From positions 44,644-108,643 of the forward strand of contig NXFV01001672.1 in NCBI GenBank assembly GCA_002803225.1: DNA of 64,000 bases. The letters are read 5' to 3'. The stretch comes from Gamarada debralockiae. Its lineage: Eukaryota > Ascomycota > Leotiomycetes > Helotiales > Hyphodiscaceae. The notes under the pieces were generated by a model. It saw nothing but the letters and a program-made list of their open reading frames with translations, did no database searches and was not told where the DNA came from. Of this stretch, positions 21,547-31,244 are shown in pieces. Position 1 is the stretch's first letter. Each line of letters starts with the position of its first letter. A program made the translations under genes and the position numbers.

Positions 21547-22281
21547 GGTGCCTTCTTCTCGTTTGCATGTCCACGACTCGGATGTACAAAAGGCGATGGG
21601 AGCCGCGCACTCAGTCAAATGGAGCTGAGCTCCGTAGATCTTTCAATATCAGACCGTGGCGAAGTCTGGGGTCTTTGTCTGGGATTACGAGTTTCGCCCT
21701 GATGGGTTGTGTCTGGGCGATCAATGAAATGAAGTTGGTCGGGCGTGGTTGGTCGATGTGAGGTATGTGGGATGGTATTTTGCCACAGAGCTGATCGCCG
21801 TGATCTCGACTGGTGGTTTCATGTGGCCGTGCAAATATGTGGCGGTGTGAAACCTTAAAAGCAGGTCTAAAATTTATGGGGAGCAAGGGTGGATGACGTT
21901 GGCGACAAGGCAGGGGGCAGCTTGGGGTATGAAATTTTGTACTGTCAAATGCCCACTGACGAGACGGTGAATCTTCCTAGTCACAATCAAGCTTTGAACA
22001 TGAGACCAAGATAATCTTTCCATAAAAAACCCCTTTCCCTCTTCTTCCTTTGCGCACAAGCTTTGGTTCTTTTCTACCAAGACAAAGTCACCCCAAGAAT
22101 AGATTCAGCGGGTCTTGAAACAAACAACAAACGATCGCCTACCAGTCAAGCTGAAGCGTAACAGAATATACCACGCAACACTTATTTCTGTCATAAATTA
22201 GAGGATTGGTTTTGGTCTTCTATTGTACATTTAAAGGCCTCATTTCTCTCAAGTTTTCTTCAGCAGAAGCATACCGCCAAA
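21547..22281. other. Divergent intergenic region of DCP2 and the DUF4112 gene
   Basis: This 735-nt gap separates the two start codons. At 22142-22209 it contains a 68-nt sequence that recurs downstream of the DUF4112 gene (23301-23367). No operator was recognised. Confidence 0.5.
22142..22209 (+). repeat. Upstream copy of a 68-nt direct repeat flanking the DUF4112 gene
   Basis: The sequence begins CCAGTCAAGCTGAAGCG and ends ATAAATTAGAGGATTGG. The downstream copy at 23301-23367 differs by about two substitutions and one missing base. This copy lies 73-140 nt before the DUF4112 start codon, probably in its leader or promoter. Confidence 0.9.
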
Positions 22282-23252
22282 ATGACGTCTATGATCGCGA
22301 AATACATTAGCAAGAAGGTACTGGGAGAGACTATAGCGAACAACTTTGGAAAAGAAGCAAGTCCTTATTTCAAATTCCTTGAATAATTTATTAATAGAGA
22401 TTTAGGATCCATATTTCGAGTCCGTACCTGCAACCCGCCTAGACGGCAGACCCTCCTCCAAGAGGACGAAGAAGCGACGAAAAGCCTTACCAGCTGGTCT
22501 CTCTGAACATGATGGAAAGGTTCTCACAAAAGTCAAACGAAGAGCATATCGCTTGGATATGAGTCTCTTCAATTGCTGTGGAATAAGGTTTGGTTGGGGC
22601 TCTGTTATTGGAATAATTCCTGGGTGGGTCTCTGTTCTTCAGTCGTCATAGGATATCTGCTAACTTATAGGATAGTATTGGAGATGTCATTGATGCATTC
22701 ATGGCTCTCATGGTCCTCAGAACGTGTGAGCAGGTGGAAGGTGGACTTCCTGCAAACGTAAAGATGAAGATGTATGTCAACATTGTCTTGGATTTCGGTA
22801 TTGGATTGGTCCCATTCCTTGGTGATATCGCCGACGCTATGTTCCGCGCCAACACTCGGAATGCCGTCGTTCTCGAGAAGTATTTGCGCGAGAAGGGTGC
22901 CAAAGCTCTCAAAGCTCAAGGCCAAAGGGTCCCTACGATAGATCCTAGCGATCCGGAAGAATTTGATCGATTTGAAGACGAAGAAGTCAACGGCCCACCT
23001 CCACCATACAGTGGCAGACCCCCAACTGGACAAGGCACACAGAGAATAGACAATGGTCATGGACGGTCCACGAAAGACCGCGTTCCAGTGCAGGAAGAGA
23101 GAGGTGGATGGTTCAGTGGTTTCGGCAGCAAGAAGAAACAGCCCGATGTTGAACGAGGCACTGATTTGCGTAGGCGTGATGAACCTCTACCAAGTCTCCC
23201 CAACAGTGGATCTCGTCAAGACAAGTCCACACTTCAGAAGACTAGGCGATGA
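22282..23252 (+). CDS. DUF4112 family protein
   Basis: Exons 22282-22356, 22406-22623 and 22676-23252 give 289 residues. Intron one uses a GCAAGT donor (a GC-AG intron): only this joins FGKE to DPYFESVPATRLDG. Intron two (GTGGGT, GGATAG) joins GIIPG to IGDVIDAFMAL. The DUF4112 core spans about residues 60-170: LTKVKRRAYRLDMSLFNCC, FGWGSVIGIIPGIGDVIDA and FGIGLVPFLGDIADAMF, with two hydrophobic helices containing G-D pairs. The C-terminal third is charged and Pro-rich (PPPPYSGRPP, a possible PPxY ligase-binding motif). The family occurs in fungi and bacteria as small membrane proteins without known activity. The gene lies between 68-nt direct repeats. Confidence 0.85.
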
Positions 23253-23618
23253 TCAATCGTATCTTGTTCTGATGGCTGGGCCATTGGCGTGTTTCGTTTT
23301 CCAGTCAAGCTGAAGCGCACAGAATATACCACGCAACACTTATTTCTCTCATAAATTAGAGGATTGGGCAAATGTGTGGGTCACAAGCAGGTTCATTAGA
23401 GATGTTTGTTATGGAAAAATCCATCGATTCGTTAATCTGTTGGATCCGACTCAGCGCCCTATCACTGGTCAAATAATGTACACCCTGTAAAAATCGAGAA
23501 AAGCAAACTCCATGCCACCTATGCTCTATCAATGCCATCCAGCCATCCATACAACCGTTTGTATAACACCTAACACCACCTACCCTCCTCCCCCCATGCC
23601 ATCTATGACTGTATCAAA
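23253..23618. other. Intergenic region between DUF4112 gene and small gene copy B
   Basis: Contains the downstream 68-nt repeat, then from about 23420 the 3' flank of duplication arm B. No additional gene is supported. Confidence 0.5.
23301..23367 (+). repeat. Downstream copy of the 68-nt direct repeat
   Basis: Starts CCAGTCAAGCTGAAGCG 48 nt after the DUF4112 stop codon and matches 22142-22209. The edge of duplication arm B begins about 50 nt further on. Confidence 0.9.
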
Positions 23619-24300
23619 TCAGAAAGGCGGAAGGCCGACTGCGCGACGAACTCTTAATCGCATCTCTTCCTCACCAAAATTGAGTTGGAAAGGGATATTA
23701 AGCGCGGTAAGGAGAGCACGGCACTCATCCCCTAGGTAGAAGAGAAGATTAGTTAGTTATAGCAAAAGCAAAAGAATTAAGAAACGTACTAGTTAGTCGA
23801 TTTAGAGCACGGGGAGTCGGTGGGAAGTTTTGAATAGGAGTATTGACAGCGACTACTGCATTCGGACCTGTATCGACGCTGTGCATTACAATCAAGACCT
23901 CTGTCGATCTATTACATTTCGCATTATCGAACTTGGCGTTTAAGTTCCAGTTCCTGTTCAAACAATCGTTAGCAAGGTTCCCTGACAAGACAAGCTTGGA
24001 GGAGTGAGGAGTGAGGATTACTGTGCCGTAGACATGTCAAGCCTATTGTTCATTTGGGTTGAGAGTTGCTGCAACTGACCAAGCAACTGCTGATGCTGCT
24101 GCTGCAGCTGCTGCAGCTGCTGTTGCAACTGACCAACTTGAGCCATATTGTTGACTTTGGCTGAAGTGTTTGGAACAGGGAATGTTGACAGGGAAACAAG
24201 GGTGGCGTTGAAGAAGGCTTTTTTGAGTGGCCAGAAATCCGTTTTTAAAAGCGCGTCGCGTTGACTAAGGTTAGCGCGTTTTGATGTTTCTACACGTGAT
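23420..24300 (-). repeat. Arm B of an inverted segmental duplication
   Basis: The inverse of arm A (17467-18440). It includes the small gene copy B, its promoter and its 3' flank up to GGGCGCTGAGTCGGATCC. The promoter side of this arm is also the upstream region of RNR2. Confidence 0.85.
23619..24146 (-). CDS. Small Q-rich N-terminus protein, unknown function, copy B
   Basis: Exons 24146-24022, 23953-23790 and 23731-23619 (minus strand) give 133 residues. Splice signals match copy A (GTAATC/AACAG and GTACGT/CCTAG). Exon one is 120 nt shorter than in copy A and is almost wholly Gln/Leu (GQLQQQLQQLQQQHQQLL), encoded by CTG/CAG-type triplets near 24060-24125. The core NWNLNAKFDNAKC, VLIVMHSVDTGP, IQNFPPTPRAL and the end EEEMRLRVRRAVGLPPF are kept, with roughly 75-80 percent identity to copy A by eye. 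All splice sites are intact, so both copies may be functional. It is head-to-head with RNR2. Confidence 0.75.
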
Positions 24301-24455
24301 TTTCGCGAGACGGCTACTAAAGCAGAGCAACCTGCTCTATTTTCCACTCTCCTTCTCTCTCCGTGTCAACAATCGCAGACTCGACTCTTCTCAATATCTT
24401 TCCTCATCACCTCTCCTCCCAATAACTTCCTTCTTTTCCACTCCAATCAATCAAC
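24147..24455. promoter_or_regulatory. Shared divergent promoter of small gene copy B and RNR2
   Basis: This 309-nt region contains AAAAGCGCGTCGCGTTGAC and GGTTAGCGCGTTTTGATG (24247-24287), which resemble MBF/E2F-type GCGCG sites, and CACGTG near 24293. The left half is duplicated in inverse at 17467-17606. A C/T-rich stretch precedes the RNR2 ATG. Confidence 0.55.
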
Positions 24456-25885
24456 ATGACTACTCAAGTAACTCCATCGAAGACGGTATGAAAACTCCAA
24501 TCCGCCACCTCCCTTCGCGTCTTTCAATTTCTAACGCGACTTCATCATAGGCTGCCTCTGCCATTGAGGGTCTCAAGATGGGTGACTCGCCTGCCAAGAA
24601 GCTCAACTTCGAGGTCGCTGGAAAGGAGAACCTGCCTTTTGACGTCGACGCGCCAATCATTGACGACATCGAAATCAAGAAGCCCATCGTCGAGGAGGTC
24701 AAGACACAAGAGAAGGCTGTTGTAGTTGCACCTACGATTAAACCTGAGGAGTCAGATGAGCCTCTCCTACAAGAGAACCCTCAACGCTTCGTCCTCTTCC
24801 CAATCAAGTACCATGAGGTGGGTGTCGCGTCTTCAACGCGTAACGCGTAAAGTGCTTCAGCTAACACTCCTTTGCAACAGATCTGGCAGATGTACAAGAA
24901 GGCCGAGGCCTCTTTTTGGACCGCCGAAGAGATTGATCTGTCTAAGGATATCCATGATTGGAACAACCGATTGAACGATGATGAGCGATACTTCATTTCC
25001 CACGTCCTTGCATTCTTCGCAGCCTCCGACGGAATTGTCAATGAGAACCTTGTCGAGCGCTTCAGCGGTGAAGTCCAGATCCCCGAGGCGCGATGCTTCT
25101 ACGGTTTCCAGATCATGATGGAGAACATTCACTCAGAGACATACTCGCTGCTCATCGACACATACATCAAGGAGCAAGCTCAACGAACTTATCTCTTCAA
25201 TGCCATTGAGACGAGTAAGTCATGACGCGTGTATATTCCAAGGTCCATTCTAACGCGTCCTACAGTTCCTTGCATCAAGAAGAAGGCCGACTGGGCTGTC
25301 CGATGGATCCAAGACAAGGATTCTACATTCGCCCAACGCCTCGTTGCCTTCGCTGCCGTCGAGGGTATTTTCTTCAGTGGTTCATTCGCATCCATCTTCT
25401 GGCTGAAGAAGCGTGGTCTCATGGCTGGTCTTACCTTCTCGAACGAGCTCATCTCCCGTGATGAGGGTCTCCACACCGACTTCGCATGCCTTCTCTTCTC
25501 CCACCTAAAGCACCGCCCAAGCAAGCAAGCCGTTCAAGACGTCATCACCGAGGCTGTCGAAATTGAGCAAGAATTCCTGACCGAGGCTCTTCCTTGTGCT
25601 CTTCTCGGCATGAACTCCAACCTCATGAAGCAATATATTGAGTTCGTTGCCGACCGCCTCCTTGTTGCCCTCGGAAATGAGAAGGTCTACAAGTCTGCCA
25701 ACCCATTCGACTTCATGGAGAACATCTCTCTCGCCGGAAAGACAAACTTCTTCGAGAAGCGTGTTGGTGACTACCAAAAAGCTGGTGTCATGGCCGGCAC
25801 ACAAAAGAAGCACGAGGACACAACCGCACAAACCGAGGCTAAGGCAGAAAACGGAGGAGACTTCAATTTCGATGAAGACTTCTAG
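24456..25885 (+). CDS. RNR2: Ribonucleotide reductase small subunit (R2)
   Basis: Exons 24456-24485, 24551-24817, 24881-25214 and 25266-25885 give 416 residues. The short first exon encodes [10 protein letters not shown]. The protein carries the class I R2 di-iron fold: [30 protein letters not shown], then [18 protein letters not shown], whose Tyr is the expected radical-bearing residue, and later [11 protein letters not shown] and [11 protein letters not shown] with the remaining iron ligands. The C-terminal NFDEDF is the tail that docks on the large subunit. With RNR1 it makes deoxyribonucleotides for DNA replication. Introns two and three contain four ACGCGT boxes, suggesting cell-cycle (MBF-type) control through intronic sites. 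The call is secure. Confidence 0.97.
24836..24848. promoter_or_regulatory. Two MluI cell-cycle boxes in RNR2 intron 2
   Basis: ACGCGT occurs at 24836-24841 and 24843-24848, in the 63-nt intron at 24818-24880. It is the MCB core bound by Mbp1-type factors in yeasts. Confidence 0.6.
25225..25258. promoter_or_regulatory. Two MluI cell-cycle boxes in RNR2 intron 3
   Basis: ACGCGT occurs at 25225-25230 and 25253-25258, within the 51-nt intron at 25215-25265. Half the intron is therefore MCB-containing sequence. Confidence 0.6.
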
Positions 25886-26394
25886 ATGTCTCTGCATACT
25901 TTGGGTTCGTTGGCGTTGTAATCTCAACTCTGTACATTGTGGCGTTGCATATTTTCACTTTTTCTCTCAGTCCTTTGCATAGATGGCGTGGTCGCCCGGT
26001 GCTGTTGTGGACATACTTTTATACGGCGTTAGGGAGTTTGACATGATCATGGGTGATTAGTAGTAGGATAAATGAAGATGAGAGAAATGAAACGTAGTTG
26101 AGAATGATTCTTGCCATTTTGATTCCAAGTGATCAGTGCCAGGGGAGGCTGCTACTTTCTAGCTAACATAGAACCCCATCAACCACATGGTGGCCGCTCG
26201 AAGCAGTAATAAACTTCGAAGCATTGTGTCCCGAAAGTAGGGAGTAGCTCGAGTCATCCAAATATGTAGTTCTCATAGCACATCTCTGCACGCAAGATGA
26301 GCCATTCGACCGCTAAACGCCTCCCAATGCATCGCTCTCGACTCCCCTCTCCCTCCCATTCTAATGCACCCGTTCCACCGTAACCCCCAAGTCA
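25886..26394. other. Convergent intergenic region between RNR2 and SRP21
   Basis: No gene supported. It would hold the two 3' untranslated regions. Confidence 0.5.
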
Positions 26395-26989
26395 TCATTT
26401 CTTCCCCTTCCCTTTCTTCTTCTTCCCCCCACCACCACCGCCAGTACCACCCTGTCCTTGCAATGGCTTGGCACTCTCCAAAACCGGCGTCGCAACACCC
26501 GATCCTTCTCCTCCCCCTATCCCCCCTCCCACTCCCTCAGTCATCACAATATCCTCCTTAACCTCCGGCAACCCAGCCATCGGTCTCGCCAACCGTCCCA
26601 AAATCTGTATTAACCGACTCACCTCCGCCGCTTTCGTTGTAATATATTTCAGTGTCGTGCCGGATACTGGATCGTAGGTTTTTAGTGTTAGGGTTGCGCG
26701 GATGGGCTCTGGTGCTTGTGCGGGCGTTTGTGTGGGTAGGGAGGCGGGTTCGGCGGCGGAGGGTGGGTTGGAGGTGGATGGTTTGGGCTTTTGCGGTTTG
26801 GATTTAGAAGGTTTGGAGGGATCGGGTGGCGGGAGTATTGTGTATTTTGTTGTTATGCGCGTCTGTTACGACGTTAGATGGGGTGGGAAGGAGAGGAAAG
26901 ACGGGAAGGGAGCGTACGGTCGAGGGTCGAGCTTGCAGGAGGAGCGTGGATTGTGTGAGCCATGATTGGGCTGTTTCCAGGTAGGGCAT
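26395..26989 (-). CDS. SRP21: Signal recognition particle subunit SRP9/SRP21-like
   Basis: Exons 26989-26918 and 26862-26395 (minus strand) give 179 residues. The intron (GTACGC, AACAG) joins LLLQARPST to TRITTKYTILPP. The SRP9/SRP21 domain covers residues about 1-125: MPYLETAQSWLTQSTLLLQ, RITTKY, then after a Pro/Ser insert RATLTLKTYDPVSGTTLKYI and AAEVSRLIQILGRLAR. The C-terminus is a Gly-rich linker and a lysine tail (GKKKKGKGKK) suited to RNA binding. In the cytosol it works with SRP14 in the Alu domain of the particle to pause translation of secretory proteins. The insert makes it longer than animal SRP9 (about 86 residues), as in other fungi. Confidence 0.88.
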
Positions 26990-27485
26990 CTTGGATTGCT
27001 AGAGCGCAAAGCTGAGATCGGGATCTGAGGGTATGGGAATGATGCGCTGGTAGGATGGAAGGATTGGGAGAGGGGTTGCGAGGTGGTTGTAGTGGGGGGA
27101 AATGTTGGCTGGATTTGGAGGTTGCAAAATGTGGGGTTAAGCGAGACGACCTGGCTCCAAATGGAGATGTGGATGAACCAGAGAGAATTTTGGTGTAGAA
27201 ATTTTAATAAACTTGCTTGGTATCGTACACTAGTTGAAAAGGTCCAATATCTTATTCTCTACGTGACAGGAACGTTCTCTGTAATTTTCAATCGCTTAAT
27301 ACAGCTCTACCGTCTGTCAAGTGTATAACGGTGTTCAGGAGAAGGGAGAATATTCAAGCTTTGCCATAAGTTAAGTGCTAAATTATTCTAATCCAAAACT
27401 ACAAGTTACAGCATTCGAGATAGCCCCGAGTCTCTTCGAGCCTCGTTCAATAGGTCGTCATATGGACAAAGCCTCAGGATCGCGT
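26990..27485. other. Intergenic region
   Basis: The region upstream of SRP21 and downstream of the DUF1308 gene. No gene is supported; a plus-strand frame of 81 codons (27083-27328) has no family features. Confidence 0.5.
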
Positions 27486-29953
27486 TCACTCAGCATCCTC
27501 TGGTATAGCGCCTCTTCTCTCTTTCTCTTTGCCAACCAACGATCGTGACGCAGGAGCGATCCAGACGCTAGGTCCTACTTCATCCGCAACTCGATTCTCT
27601 TCTATTGTCTTTTCGATCTCCCGCGCCACAGTTCGATTTGAAGTTATGGTCGTATAGCCGGAACCCCACCCAAAGAAGACTAAACCTCCTAGTTAGTAAT
27701 CGCTCAAATGAGAAGGACGAATAGAGACGAGCGGGCCTGAATGAGTGCCGCAAACTCTAAGCAGAGACCTAGAATAGAGCCTACGAACTGAGACGAAAAA
27801 GAAAATGGATTGGAACAAGTACTTACTAACAGACGGGTTGACGCCCCTGAGAATTTCCGATACTTTCTCTGCCACAGATGGAAGCTTTGACTTGACTGTG
27901 GAAATTTCAGGGTCAGTAATCGCTCAATAGAACAGAAAGATTGGAGCTATGCGGGCTTTGGGAGTTGATAACTCCAAAGATAACCTTCATACATGGAGTA
28001 GAATTGGAAAGAAACACCACGACATGATATACATACTCTTATCAAGGTCCACGTCAACCGCCTCAATTGGAAGACACCAGTCTGAAGGCACGGGATACTT
28101 GGATAGCTGCTGGAACTCCTGGACTCGTTGCTCGTGAGTTAATTCGCCGACTCCAACACCGACATTTAGCAATAGCGCCATTCTCTTCCGTTCGGTTTCT
28201 GTTGCAACTGTAACTCAGTCAGCATGGCTTAATCAAGTAGGATGTCCACTCCAGCGATGGATCATGAATTGTTCAAAACTTTCTCGGCAACTGAATTAAG
28301 ACGGTGACTTACTGGTCTCTACAATTTCCAGTGCTCTATCTGCGGCTTCGCGAGTGCAAACCAATTTCCTTGCGCCGCATGCAGGCCATAGTACAGAAGG
28401 CAATAAATGGTCCTCCCTTTCCATTTTGATTTGATAAGAAATCACTGTCGGATCAGCAATTGCTCAAAAGGTCTGAAAGATCAGAGCAAAGCGGGTTTCA
28501 TGAGATTCAAACCCCAACGACACCCACTTTGGCGTCGCAGTCGGGAGTAGAACTCATGAATCTTGCCGCAATTTAGTAAAGGTTGCTCCGAGAAATACAT
28601 ACTATGATGATGCCAGTCTTTGGACTCCACACTGTCGTGTGAGAGGTCGCTAGCGAATGCAAGAAGCAGAGTAGTGTCAACGTTCAAGGTGTCCGAAATC
28701 CGTCAAATGGATCTGGAACCATTCGATCTCGAGCCTGGGATATTGGGATAGGCGTATCTGGTATGTCCTCTGCGGTTTCCAAAATAACGCCCAAATCTTT
28801 GATCTTCTGAAGGATCTTGACAACCTCTTTGTGGCATTCTCGCATCCGTATTCGAGGGAGCACAAGGTGAACTATGGGATGTCGATATTTGACTCTCACA
28901 GACTTGGCCACTTTTGTCAGGTTCGCTGCTATTTTCAACAGGCCTTCCGACTTAAAATCATCGTCATCGTCACTGGTGTCTCCTTCAACCCAGCCGGACT
29001 TTGCCAAGTCAAATAGCATTTTCCGTTCGGTGATGGTGGAAATTTTGATCCATTCGGAATCATTCCTGGCAACGATATCGACGGTTGAGACAAGTTTTTC
29101 GGACTTGCTAAGATCTCGGTGTTAGCAATCGCTCAATAGAGGAGAAAATCAGAACGAAGCAGGCTTCATGAGTTCCAAGGTCTAGAGACACCACATCAAT
29201 TGAAAAATGAGATATGAGTTCAAGCCTATGTAGAGATTGGAAAAGCGAAGAAACCTCTCTTGGGTACAAGGACCCCAATCACTCGCTCTGACTCAGCGAT
29301 TCAGCTGTAGGATATCAGGAACATCTTGGAGCTATCCGAGGAGGAATTTTTCAGTTGTTGAAACTAACGGAACAATTGATAGGTATTTTCTGTTCCAATT
29401 GATACGGCAATCTCTATGGAGTAGGGATTGGGAGTAGAAGACATACCGGCTTCTTTCACTGACGTCCACAACCTGAGAGTTGAAAAAGTCCTCGGAATAG
29501 TGACGATGGAGCTGCTCCGGGACTTGGTAAACAGTCCGTTTTCCGATTGAAACAAGGGTTTTGACGCCGGTGGTTCGTTTTGCGGTTGACCAGAGCGCCT
29601 CGAGGAACGGAAGATTTGTACAATTCAGGTATTGGGTAGATCTTTTGGAATCGTCCAACGGAAGCTATAGATATCTCGTTAGCCAAATTTGCTTACACAA
29701 AAACCAGGGCGACACAAACATTTTTTATTCTTCTCAACTCGCTCTCGATGTCATTTTTGAATCCTTTGATGTCGACGACATTATCCTTCTTCTTCTCCCT
29801 GAGGTAAGACTGAAACTCCTCCAATTCCGTCAACAGGAGACTACAACGGGATATCATGTTGGCTGCAAGTTTGACATGGCTCCCATCATCAGAGACATTG
29901 AGGTCCGCCATGTCTCTGTCAATCGTTGACTTTGGCGTGAGCGATTCGTCCAT
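27486..29953 (-). CDS. DUF1308 / UPF0415 (PIN-like) protein with seven exons and a frame break
   Basis: Exons on the minus strand: 29953-29720, 29664-29447, 29107-28603, 28444-28313, 28207-28037, 27895-27827 and 27688-27486, about 510 residues. Family landmarks in order: LNCTNLPFLEALWSTAKR and KTLVSIGKRTVYQV; LVSTVDIVARNDSEWIKI; LNVDTTLLLAFASDLS, which opens the PIN-like half; LVCTREAADRALEIVE; and a C-terminus with FFGWGSGYTTITSNR. In exon 3 the frame is broken at about 28685-28691: FDGFRT runs into a TGA, while LNVDTTLL continues in the neighbouring frame. One extra base restores the phases of all later exons, so this is a one-base deletion or a sequencing error. The function is unknown; the animal homologue is C7orf25. 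Four introns share a common 3' module. Confidence 0.8.
27689..28036 (-). repeat. Introns 5 and 6 of the DUF1308 gene with weaker copies of the module
   Basis: Intron 5 (27896-28036) has CCCGCATAGCTCCAATCTTT and CTATTGAGCGATTACTGACC. Intron 6 (27689-27826) has GGCCCGCTCGTCTCTATTCG and ATTTGAGCGATTACTAAC directly before TAG. The 69-nt exon 6 lies between them. Confidence 0.65.
28445..28602 (-). repeat. Intron 3 of the DUF1308 gene carrying the shared 3' module
   Basis: Its 3' part reads CTCATGAAACCCGCTTTGC, TCTGATCTTTC and TTTTGAGCAATTGCTGATC before GACAG. About four of five bases match intron 2 over about 52 nt. Confidence 0.75.
29108..29446 (-). repeat. Intron 2 of the DUF1308 gene carrying the shared 3' module
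   Basis: This is the longest intron (339 nt). Its last about 65 nt contain CTCATGAAGCCTGCTTCG, TTCTGATTTTC and TATTGAGCGATTGCTAAC before the CTTAG acceptor. Intron 3 (28445-28602), intron 5 (27896-28036) and intron 6 (27689-27826) end with related sequence. Confidence 0.75.
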
Positions 29954-30535
29954 CTTTGGGGACCCTGGAAGGTCCTCTGTTGCAGACTCGATTTGGCATA
30001 AGTCAATTGTTTGGTCTCTTTGAGCGACTCAGACCGTCACAGCTGTTTTTTGTCAGAGGTGTCCACAAGTTAAAAATTTCTCAAACGCTCGTTACGCGTG
30101 AGAAATCTGGGTACCGGTATCTTGTGCTTACAATGATGGTCTTTCTTGGTATTGTCCGTCGCCCGGACGATTTAAATAATTCACATCCGTATTCACTACT
30201 TCGCGATGAAGAAATAAGTCCAGAATTACGTGGAAGTGGAAAGATGAAAATGCAGATAGCCTCGAGTCATAAGTTGGCACGTGACCATTGTCGACTTGGC
30301 TAGAGGCTGCTGACTAACGTAGACCGTATTTCAAACCTCACTTCATCTCAACCCTCTCCTTTCTTCAAAATTATTCCGGAATGAATTATGTCTTCCCTGA
30401 TTCAAAGTATCACGCTTCCGTAAATCGCCACTTCAATTCACTCGGAGTCAAAATATTGTTACTGCAAATTGTGTAACTATGCTCTAATCAAATCCCACTC
30501 GACCGTTTGTCGATGTTTCTGTGAAGCTCAGCTTA
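29954..30535. other. Intergenic region upstream of the DUF1308 gene
   Basis: No gene supported. It contains the DUF1308 promoter and, toward the right, AT-rich sequence. Short plus-strand frames here lack family features. Confidence 0.45.
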
Positions 30536-31244
30536 TTAGCGACGGCGAGGTATGAGCTTGTTGTAATGCTTCGTAGACTTTGCAAAATAAATTAGTTTCT
30601 GGGACTCGTAGTTGAGATGGCTCGTTCTGAACTCAAACTTCCAGGCCTCCTTACAAGTCCACTGTCGTTCCCTTATGTCAAATGAGGCCAGGCTGTAGAA
30701 CTGTTCAAGGGTTGCCTTTACTTCGGAGAGCTTAAGGTATTGAAAATGAATGACCATGAAGGATTTCAGATTAGTCTCAAAATCTCCGAAGCTTTGGTCG
30801 TATCTGAATGCCCTGGTAGCTTTGGTCAGCCGATGCTTCGTGCCGTCCGATGGTTGACAAGCCACGACCTAAGGACCATGAGATCAATAAGCAAACAACA
30901 AATTCCAGTCAAGTTTCAACAATTTTTGAGCACCTTAGAATTCAAAATATTCAAGATTAGTCCACAATGACAGAGGCACTCGCATGAAGTCCTTTGGTGG
31001 GAAGCGAGGCTCGCGGTATTTCGCCCAAGGTATTCCGAAGCAACAAAAATTCCCCTACAAAGGACCTTCTACAAAAGCAATCTCGAAAGATCAAAAAGTT
31101 AAAAAGAAGTTCAGCCCGAGCGAGCGCTTGTATCTTTTGTCGTTGAAGATCAACTATCGGTTGCAAATTGATCTTTGTCGTATTATCGAATGGGTGTTCG
31201 TATACGTTTGTTAGTGAGTCAGGAGATCGACCAAAGTCCTCCAC
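30536..31244 (-). CDS. Doubtful small hypothetical gene
   Basis: Two minus-strand frames may be exons: 31244 to about 30970 (MEDFGRSPDSLTNVYEHPF) and about 30868-30536 (QPSDGTKHRLTKATRAFRY, ending HYNKLIPRRR). The only joining intron I see has a weak GTGGAC donor at about 30963 and a CTTAG acceptor near 30870. No family, signal peptide or membrane segment was recognised. A plus-strand frame, MKSFGGKRGSRYFAQG (30984-31214), overlaps the first part and is equally undecided. Either strand, or neither, could be coding. Confidence 0.3.
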
